Source: Deltaproteobacteria bacterium UBA2221 (GTDB lineage: Bacteria; Desulfobacterota; Syntrophorhabdia; Syntrophorhabdales; WCHB1-27). Taken from it: a DNA stretch of 7,596 nt. Made by a program: the position numbers and the translations under genes. Each line of letters opens with the position of its first letter. The first letter of the stretch is position 1. The stretch lies in contig DCUF01000051.1 in assembly GCA_002328485.1 (NCBI GenBank), forward strand, positions 1 through 7,596, given 5' to 3'. A model generated the notes under the pieces. That model was not told the origin of the DNA, did no database searches, and saw nothing but the letters and a program-made list of their open reading frames with translations. Below, in pieces: positions 1 to 5,150 of this stretch.

Positions 1-1283
1 GCCTCGATGGGAGCCCCCTTCTTAAAGGCATCGGCAGTCAGATTCTTTCTTCTCGACCAGGAGATCTCCGACACATGAACAAGGCCGTCGACACCGTCGT
101 CCAGGCCGACGAAGAGGCCAAAGTCAGTGAAATTCTTTACTTTTCCTGCGACCACCGTTCCAGGGGGATATTTTTCGGCGAGCTCCTTCCAGGGGTCGGC
201 CTTCAGTTGTTTCATGCCCAGGGAGATTCGCTTCTTTTCTTTGTCGATGTCAAGGACCAGCAACTCAACCACGTCGCCTTTAGCCACCAACTTGCTGGGG
301 TTCTTCATCTTCTTATCCCACGTCATCTCACTGACGTGTAAGAGCCCCTCGAGGCCAGGTTCAAGCTCGACGAAAGCCCCGTACTCAACAACGCCCACAA
401 CCTTGCCCTTTACCCGTGTTCCGATCGGGTATTTTTCATCTACCTTCAACCACGGGTCACCTTTCAACTGCTTGATGCCAATGGAAACCTTCTTCTTTTC
501 TTCGTCCACGCTGAGCACTTTCACCTTGATCTCGTCGCTCAGCTTCAGGTATTCCTTGGGATGGTTGATCCTGCCCCAGGTGATATCATTGACGTAAAGA
601 AATCCGTCCACACCGCCAAGGTCAACGAAAGCGCCGTAGTCGGTGATGCTCTTCACGAATCCATACAGGACCTGACCTTCCTTCACATTCTTCCAGAATT
701 CAGCCCGTTTGCGGTCCCGCTCCTCTTCGAGAAGAAGACGCCGCGATACGATGACGTTGCCTTTCTTCTGGTTAACCTTGATCACCTTGTATTTCAGGTG
801 TCTGCCAATGAAGGAGGCAGGGTTCTTTACCGGTTTGATATCTACCTGCGATATGGGGAGGAAGGCACTCACCCCTATGTCCACAAGAAATCCTCCCTTG
901 ACCTCGGAGGTCACGGGGCCTTCCAGGGGGGAACCATCTTCCATGGATTGGTCGATCTTCTGCCACGTCTTGATACCGTCCACTCGCTGCTTCGACAGGG
1001 CAAGAAGGCCATCCTTTTCTTCCCGGCCCACGACCATGACTTCCACGTCGTCTCCAACCGCAACCTGGACCTCGCCTGTGGCCGGATCGGTAAACTCACT
1101 GATCGAGACCTTCCCTTCGGACTTTAAACCCACGTCAACGATCACCGAATCATCGTTTATGTTGATCACTGTACCCGTGAGTATGTTACCTTCCTGAAGA
1201 TTTCTTATGGATGTCTCATAGAGCTCCTTCATCTCCTCTTCAGTTTTGTCCTTTTGAATGCTGGTATCAGTCGTGTCTACCAT
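1..1283 (-). CDS. rpsA: 30S ribosomal protein S1 (5' part, runs off window)
   Basis: Ribosomal protein S1 binds mRNA on the small subunit and helps load transcripts for initiation. My translation of the minus strand from the ATG at 1283 stays open for 427 codons to the window edge, so the C-terminus is missing. Repeated S1 (OB-fold) domains are visible at about residues 31-100, 117-183, 202-272, 288-358 and 375 onward. Domains 3 to 5 carry the typical pattern: GFVKSITDYGAFVDLGGVDG at 208-227, GKVVGVVEYGAFVEL at 293-307 followed by GLLHVSEMTW, and GKVKNFTDFGLFVGL at 380-394 followed by GLVHVSEISW. Domains 1 and 2 are more divergent, as usual for the ribosome-binding part of S1. The start is supported by an AGGGGG Shine-Dalgarno 7 nt upstream, which overlaps the ispH stop; the gap to ispH is only 11 nt, suggesting coupled translation. 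The ispH-rpsA order is common in anaerobic bacteria, and some Clostridia fuse the two; here they are separate. Confidence 0.96.
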   Translation of the reverse strand, partial: MVDTTDTSIQKDKTEEEMKELYETSIRNLQEGNILTGTVININDDSVIVDVGLKSEGKVSISEFTDPATGEVQVAVGDDVEVMVVGREEKDGLLALSKQRVDGIKTWQKIDQSMEDGSPLEGPVTSEVKGGFLVDIGVSAFLPISQVDIKPVKNPASFIGRHLKYKVIKVNQKKGNVIVSRRLLLEEERDRKRAEFWKNVKEGQVLYGFVKSITDYGAFVDLGGVDGFLYVNDITWGRINHPKEYLKLSDEIKVKVLSVDEEKKKVSIGIKQLKGDPWLKVDEKYPIGTRVKGKVVGVVEYGAFVELEPGLEGLLHVSEMTWDKKMKNPSKLVAKGDVVELLVLDIDKEKKRISLGMKQLKADPWKELAEKYPPGTVVAGKVKNFTDFGLFVGLDDGVDGLVHVSEISWSRRKNLTADAFKKGAPIE

Positions 1284-1290
1284 GCCCCGT

Positions 1291-1296
1291 CCCCCT
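1291..1296 (-). promoter_or_regulatory. Shine-Dalgarno of rpsA, overlapping ispH stop
   Basis: The minus strand reads AGGGGG here, 7 nt before the rpsA ATG at 1283. Its first two bases are the last two of the ispH TAG stop codon, so a ribosome ending ispH sits on the rpsA initiation site. This fixes the rpsA start and suggests coupled translation. Confidence 0.7.
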
Positions 1297-2119
1297 AAAA
1301 GTTTTTTACGCGTTTCTCCACTTTTTCTATGATTGAATCAGGAGTGGAAGTGCCGCCTGTTACGCCGACCTTCGTCACCCCTGCAAACCATTCCGGCTTC
1401 AGTTCCTCGTCCGTCTCAATGTGATGGGAATTCGGTTGCGCCTTCTCGACGAGATGGAAAAGTTTGGTTGTGTTGGCGCTATTCCTGCCTCCAACCACCA
1501 ACATCACATCCACGCGGGCTGCCAGGGCAACGGCTTCCTCCTTGCGTGAGCGTGTGCTATCGCAGATGGTGTTGAAGGCCCTCAATTCCTCCGCCTTTCC
1601 CACCAATCCTTGAACAATATCGACGTATGTAGCTTGATCTTGAGTGGTTTGACTGACAACTCCTACCTTGCTGGATTCGATGGAGGATGGATTTTGTAAT
1701 ACGATACCATCATTGTCCAAATAACTCAATACGCTTTTCACCTCAGGATGTTCAGGATCGCCCACGATTACAACCCGATAGCCCTCCTTCCGCAGAAGCA
1801 TGGCACATTTCCGAACCCGCTTGACAAAAGGACAGACAAGATCGATGGCACTCAGCCGCTGTCTCCCTATGTACTCCTCCTCCTCTCTCAATATACCGTG
1901 GGACCGATAGGCTATCGTGCCGCTTTTGACGCTTCTCACATCAGACACAGGCACGATGTCCTGGCTCACCAACTCCTGGACCACCTGCGGATTGTGCAGT
2001 AACGGACCAAGGGTATAGATCGGTCCTGTCGTCCGGCCACGTTCCTTCAGAACGGCTTTCACGGCCCTTCGGACGCCGAAGCAGAAGCCGCAGTTCTTTG
2101 TCTTGATGACCTCTATCAT
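1295..2119 (-). CDS. ispH: 4-hydroxy-3-methylbut-2-enyl diphosphate reductase
   Basis: IspH (LytB) is the last enzyme of the MEP pathway; it reduces HMBPP to IPP and DMAPP using a [4Fe-4S] cluster, in the cytoplasm. The 274-residue product has the three cluster cysteines: C13 in GFCFGVRRAV, C96 in DLVCPFVK and C186 in NTICDST. Substrate-site residues are also present: H42 in LHNP, H74 in RSHG, H124 and the proton-relay E126 in DPEHPEV, T158/T159 in SQTTQ, S214 and N216 in GGRNSANT, and S258. The loop usually written AGAS is GGTS here (255-258), a conservative change that keeps the serine. Length fits the short form of the family. The ATG at 2119 puts the N-terminus where the family begins, though its Shine-Dalgarno is poor (AAGCGAAGCA upstream). 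It is preceded by the only real intergenic gap in the block and followed after 11 nt by rpsA. Confidence 0.96.
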   Translation of the reverse strand: MIEVIKTKNCGFCFGVRRAVKAVLKERGRTTGPIYTLGPLLHNPQVVQELVSQDIVPVSDVRSVKSGTIAYRSHGILREEEEYIGRQRLSAIDLVCPFVKRVRKCAMLLRKEGYRVVIVGDPEHPEVKSVLSYLDNDGIVLQNPSSIESSKVGVVSQTTQDQATYVDIVQGLVGKAEELRAFNTICDSTRSRKEEAVALAARVDVMLVVGGRNSANTTKLFHLVEKAQPNSHHIETDEELKPEWFAGVTKVGVTGGTSTPDSIIEKVEKRVKNF

Positions 2120-2141
2120 TGCTTCGCTTAAAGGAAAATGT

Positions 2142-2223
2142 GCGAAATTATAAAATGGTGAAATGTTAAATGGGCCTTGAGAACAAGAACGGTTTTCCCG
2201 ATTTCGCCATTTCTCTATTTTGC
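2142..2223. repeat. imperfect 23-bp inverted repeat, 36-nt centre, between cmk and ispH
   Basis: The segment 2142-2164 and the reverse complement of 2201-2223 match at 17 of 23 positions by my hand alignment; the inner 12 bp (AAATGGTGAAAT against AAATGGCGAAAT) differ at one base. The motif GGYRAAAT occurs within it at 2157-2164 on the plus strand and at 2208-2201 and 2224-2217 on the minus strand. The 82-nt unit occupies most of the 115-nt gap 2120-2234, which is clearly richer in A+T than the genes. It could be a small palindromic repeat element, a transcript hairpin, or an operator next to the candidate -10. No U-tract follows, so it is not an obvious terminator. The rest of the gap shows nothing I recognise. 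Confidence 0.6.
2147..2152 (-). promoter_or_regulatory. possible -10 element upstream of ispH
   Basis: The minus strand reads a perfect TATAAT at 2152-2147, in an AT-rich gap, about 28 nt before the ispH ATG. A transcript would start near 2140 and have a leader of about 20 nt. No convincing TTGACA-like -35 lies 16-18 nt upstream (that stretch reads GCCCAT), so this is either an extended or activator-dependent promoter or a chance match in AT-rich DNA. If real, it would give ispH and rpsA expression independent of the upstream genes. Confidence 0.3.
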
Positions 2224-2234
2224 CACTTCTGCAT

Positions 2235-2903
2235 TTATGGCCTTTCTCCGAGAGCCTTTACCAGCAAATCCACCACCTCATCGATACCTTTCTCCGTCGT
2301 ATCGACATAGACAGCTCCTTCCGGCTTGATCAGAGGCGCCAGCGAACGGGAAGAGTCATCTCGATCCCTCTTTTCAATTTCTGCCTGTATCTTCGAGAAG
2401 CTTTCATCGCTCCCCGTCTCTGAAGCCGTCACTTCGACATGCCTTCTCCTGGCCCGCTCGGCCACATTGGCATCCAGGAAGAATTTTCTGTCCGCGTGGG
2501 GGAACACTACGGAGCCCGTATCCCTGCCCTCCAGCACGACCCCGCCTTCCTCGCCCAGTCGTCTCTGGAGCTGGGTACAGTATTCGCGAACTTTTGGATC
2601 CTGGGAGATACGTGAGGCAGCCAGCGATATCTCCGAGGATCGTATGGAGGTCGAGATATCCTCCCCGTTGAAACACACCTTGGCCCCCTCATCAAATGAA
2701 AAGGATAGGTCAAGGTTCCCGAGGAATCGGCCGATTTCCTGTTGATCACCGGTGGCGCGGTAGGCGTAGGCAACGGCGCGGTACATGGCCCCGCTATCAA
2801 GATAGCGGTATCCGATCCTCTCGGCGAGTTTCCTCGCCACAGTACTCTTCCCGGCTCCGCTTGGGCCGTCAATAGTGATAATCAGACCCTTCCGGGAACT
2901 CAA
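2235..2903 (-). CDS. cmk: (d)CMP kinase
   Basis: Cytidylate kinase phosphorylates CMP and dCMP with ATP, in the cytoplasm, supplying CTP and dCTP pools. The 222-residue product begins with the P-loop GPSGAGKS at 13-20, then the CMP-binding DSGAMYRA at 37-44 region, EGRDTGSVVFPHADRKFFLDA around 125-145 with the conserved RDTG, and the lid and late motif RDRDDSSRSLAPL at about 179-191, all typical of bacterial Cmk. Length is close to the E. coli enzyme. The start is a TTG at 2903, giving SSRKGLIITIDGP; the next in-frame methionine lies past the P-loop and would destroy the enzyme. The TTG overlaps the hisC stop in a TTGA quartet, and only a weak AGGT lies upstream, so initiation probably depends on ribosomes ending hisC. 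In related genomes cmk commonly precedes ispH and rpsA, as here. Confidence 0.96.
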   Translation of the reverse strand: MSSRKGLIITIDGPSGAGKSTVARKLAERIGYRYLDSGAMYRAVAYAYRATGDQQEIGRFLGNLDLSFSFDEGAKVCFNGEDISTSIRSSEISLAASRISQDPKVREYCTQLQRRLGEEGGVVLEGRDTGSVVFPHADRKFFLDANVAERARRRHVEVTASETGSDESFSKIQAEIEKRDRDDSSRSLAPLIKPEGAVYVDTTEKGIDEVVDLLVKALGERP

Positions 2904-3967
2904 GGCAGAGACCTGCGCAAGGCTTCGATGAAGGCTCGGTTCTCATCAGCAGTACCCACGGTAACCCGTATGAAATCGGGCAGATCGTAGGCCGACATGG
3001 ATCTCACCAGCACTTTGGCTTCGAAAAGCCTCTTCGTAACATCGTCCGCGCCTGGTCCGACCTTTATGAGAAAGAAGTTGGCTTCGGAAGGGTAGAATGG
3101 CACGCCCATTTCGGTGAGCGCCCTGTAAAGGTAGGATTTACCGCTGCGATTCCCCTCCAGGACGGTCTTGAGATATCGCTCGTCGGTTAAGGCTGCTTTT
3201 GCTGCAACCAGGGCCATCATATTCACGCTGAAAGGCTGCTTGGTCCTTTCGAGATAGGAGACTATTTCTTGACCGGCGATGCCGTACCCCACCCGGAGAC
3301 CGGCCAGACCATAGGCCTTTGAAAAGGTCCGCAGGATGAGCACGGGGTGATCGGCGATATAGTCAGTTGACCGAGGAAAGGCGGGACTGTCCACAAATTC
3401 TGCGTATGCCTCGTCCACAACAACCAGGATCTCATCAGGCAACCGCTCCAGGAATCGGCGGAACTGGGCGTCTTCAAAGATGGTGCCCGTGGGGTTGTTG
3501 GGGTTATTCAAAATGACGATGCGCGTCCTTTCGCCGATCTCGTCCGCCATTGCCTCCGGTTCGATCTTTAGATCCCGCAGGGGAACGATCTTTGGCCGGT
3601 AACCGTATATTTTCGCAGCAATCGGATAGAAAGCAAAGGAAGGCGCAGGGAGGAGGGCTTCATCTTTTCCCTCATACCGCAGCGCCCTGAAGGACGTCTC
3701 GATAATCTCGTTCGATCCGTTCCCAATGATGATGTTCTCGGGTTTGAGGGCATACTTGCCGGCCAAGGCGCTTTTCAGTTCATACTCGCTCTCGGGATAA
3801 CGGTTCAGGGCAAACACCGATTCAACGATGCTCTCCACCGCCTTGGGGGAAGGCCCGTTCGGGTTCTCATTTGATGAAAGGCGTACCCACCCCGAATCGC
3901 CCCCATAGAGGGCCGCTTTGGGGTAATAGGGTATTTCCTTAATGCTCTTGTCGATGGTAAGTCTCAT
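2900..3967 (-). CDS. hisC: histidinol-phosphate aminotransferase (class I/II, PLP)
   Basis: HisC transfers the amino group of glutamate to imidazole-acetol phosphate, giving histidinol phosphate in histidine synthesis. The 355-residue product matches the family length. Visible elements are: SSNENPNGPS at 31-40, the substrate-gating tyrosine region NRYPE at 55-59, GNGSNEII at 82-89, NNPNNPTG at 154-161 with the PLP-contacting N158 region, DEAYAEF at 185-191 with the PLP-pyridine D185, and RTFSKAYGLAGLRVGY at 213-228 with Schiff-base lysine K217 and phosphate-binding R225. The substrate-carboxylate arginine is R334 in FIRVTVGT. The start ATG at 3967 overlaps the preceding stop (ATGA) and has AAAGGA 5 nt upstream. 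HisC paralogues in aromatic clusters can act on phenylalanine or tyrosine precursors, and in Geobacter-type genomes tyrA and aroA sit beside cmk, so an aromatic or dual role is possible. The family assignment is firm; the exact substrate is less so. Confidence 0.93.
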   Translation of the reverse strand: MRLTIDKSIKEIPYYPKAALYGGDSGWVRLSSNENPNGPSPKAVESIVESVFALNRYPESEYELKSALAGKYALKPENIIIGNGSNEIIETSFRALRYEGKDEALLPAPSFAFYPIAAKIYGYRPKIVPLRDLKIEPEAMADEIGERTRIVILNNPNNPTGTIFEDAQFRRFLERLPDEILVVVDEAYAEFVDSPAFPRSTDYIADHPVLILRTFSKAYGLAGLRVGYGIAGQEIVSYLERTKQPFSVNMMALVAAKAALTDERYLKTVLEGNRSGKSYLYRALTEMGVPFYPSEANFFLIKVGPGADDVTKRLFEAKVLVRSMSAYDLPDFIRVTVGTADENRAFIEALRRSLP

Positions 3968-4632
3968 TTCGATCCTTTGATCACCCTGTTCACAAGTTCT
4001 AGCGCGTTCTGCTGCATCTTCACAAAATCACCAGGGAACAGCCCTGCCCCCACAACAATCCTCTTTGCGTCCTCCGCATTGGTCAGATCGGACGACTCAT
4101 GGGCGTCGGTATTGTACACCAATTTTGCCCCCGTCAGACCCGCCACCCGCGCAAGGTGCCCATTTGTCAGGGAATGTCCCTTTCGAGCCGATATTTCGAG
4201 CAGGACACCCCTTTCTTTTGCGAGGGAGGCGAGCTCCTCGGTTATGAGCCCTGGGTGAGCCAGTATGTCGGCTCCCCCTTCGATGGCCTCCCGGTTGGTG
4301 CCCTCCTCGACGGGTTCCGCTATCGTCTCGCCATGGACGACCACATAGCCGATACCCAATCTCCGAGCGTATCCGATCATCTCCTTTATCAACCCTTTCG
4401 GTACATGGGTCAGCTCCACGCCCGGCACGATGACAATGTTCGTGTAGAACGCCATCTTCGCTCTGACGGCGAGGATTCCGGCTGCCACCTGCTCTATGTT
4501 CGAGGGATCGACGTGATCCGAGATGCCGATTACCTGATAGCCCTTGACGCAGGCCCTCCGGGCCAGCTCCGAAGGGAGATATTCCCCGTCGCTCAACAAG
4601 GAATGGGTATGTAGATCAATCATTCCAGTCAT
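3964..4632 (-). CDS. PHP-domain phosphoesterase, histidinol-phosphatase-like
   Basis: The 222-residue product is a complete PHP-domain metallophosphoesterase. Metal-ligand motifs appear in order: DLHTHS with H8 and H10, SDG with D15, SDH with H40, GVELTH with E73, VVHGE with H100, LAHPG with H126, and NTDAH with D176 and H178. The stretches VVVHGETIAEPVEEGTN (97-113) and ARKGHSLTNGH (149-159) resemble, from memory, a short subfamily annotated as histidinol phosphate phosphatase domain-containing protein in methanogens and anaerobic bacteria. It overlaps hisC by 4 nt; HisC makes histidinol phosphate, so a phosphatase for that product is a natural partner, but this is inference, and other phosphate monoesters are possible. 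The start is uncertain: ATG at 4632 gives MTGMIDLHTHS, while ATG at 4623 gives the MIDLHTHS start usual in the family. Neither has a strong Shine-Dalgarno. It follows the DUF151 gene after 20 nt. Confidence 0.88.
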   Translation of the reverse strand: MTGMIDLHTHSLLSDGEYLPSELARRACVKGYQVIGISDHVDPSNIEQVAAGILAVRAKMAFYTNIVIVPGVELTHVPKGLIKEMIGYARRLGIGYVVVHGETIAEPVEEGTNREAIEGGADILAHPGLITEELASLAKERGVLLEISARKGHSLTNGHLARVAGLTGAKLVYNTDAHESSDLTNAEDAKRIVVGAGLFPGDFVKMQQNALELVNRVIKGSK

Positions 4633-4652
4633 ATCGAGCCGCCGCCTGACCG

Positions 4653-5150
4653 CTACATCTTATACTTACCAAAATCGTCGGGGCCCAGGTTCTCAAGTAT
4701 CTCTTCCCATTCCGTGGTATCGACCACCACTTTGTCTTCTTTTTTGGCAAGATCGACTTTGGCTGACCTCTTTATCACGCTCTCTTCCACAAATATAGAG
4801 GCCTCAACCCTCAGGGCAAGGGCAATGGCGTCCGAGGGTCTAGAGTCAATAACCATCCGCTTTTTGTCGACCTCCATGTGGATGACGGCAAAGTAGGTAT
4901 TGTCCCTTAGATCGTTTATCTCGATCTTCACGACCTTCACCCCCAGTTGGTCGAGGATGCTCTTCATGAGATCATGGGTCATGGGCCGTGGTGTCTGCAC
5001 GTTTTCAAGGGCGGTCGCTATGCTGGAAGCCTCGAGAAGGCCGATCCAGATGGGCAGAACATCCTTCTCCTCCAGATCCTTGAGAATCACAATCGGTGTA
5101 TTGGTAAAAGGGTCGACGGTGATACCCGCAACTCTCATCTCTTTCAACAT
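4653..5150 (-). CDS. bifunctional nuclease family protein (DUF151)
   Basis: The 165-residue product belongs to the DUF151/BFN family: LPIWIGLLEASSIATALEN at 32-50, RPMTHDLMKSIL at 55-66, and the signature DSRPSDAIALALR at 102-114. Plant and some bacterial members have been described as DNases/RNases, but a cellular role in bacteria of this type is not established. No C-terminal UVR domain is present; residues 130-165 are a short charged tail. The protein looks cytoplasmic, with no signal peptide or membrane segment. The ATG at 5150 lies 7 nt inside the end of miaB and has a near-perfect AAGGAGGG 6 nt upstream, embedded in the last codons of miaB. Adjacency to miaB recurs, as I recall, in deltaproteobacterial genomes and hints at an RNA-related role, though that is only context. 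Confidence 0.9.
   Translation of the reverse strand: MLKEMRVAGITVDPFTNTPIVILKDLEEKDVLPIWIGLLEASSIATALENVQTPRPMTHDLMKSILDQLGVKVVKIEINDLRDNTYFAVIHMEVDKKRMVIDSRPSDAIALALRVEASIFVEESVIKRSAKVDLAKKEDKVVVDTTEWEEILENLGPDDFGKYKM

Noticed and set aside
75..1197. Several overlapping plus-strand open frames (75-341, 127-597, 561-1127, 709-1197)
   Set aside because: They are antisense to a continuous S1 protein with five recognisable domains; none has a plausible ribosome site or family resemblance.
1..1283. Repeated sequence in rpsA as a tandem DNA repeat
   Set aside because: The similarity is at protein level between S1 domains and is the normal architecture of this protein, not a recent DNA duplication.
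2191..2200. CGG/CCG mini-hairpin followed by A/T runs as a cmk terminator
   Set aside because: The stem is about 3 bp and no U-tract follows on the transcript, so it does not meet the pattern of an intrinsic terminator.
4099..4614. 171-codon plus-strand open frame opposite the PHP gene
   Set aside because: The PHP motifs on the minus strand are complete, and the plus-strand translation has no recognisable domain.
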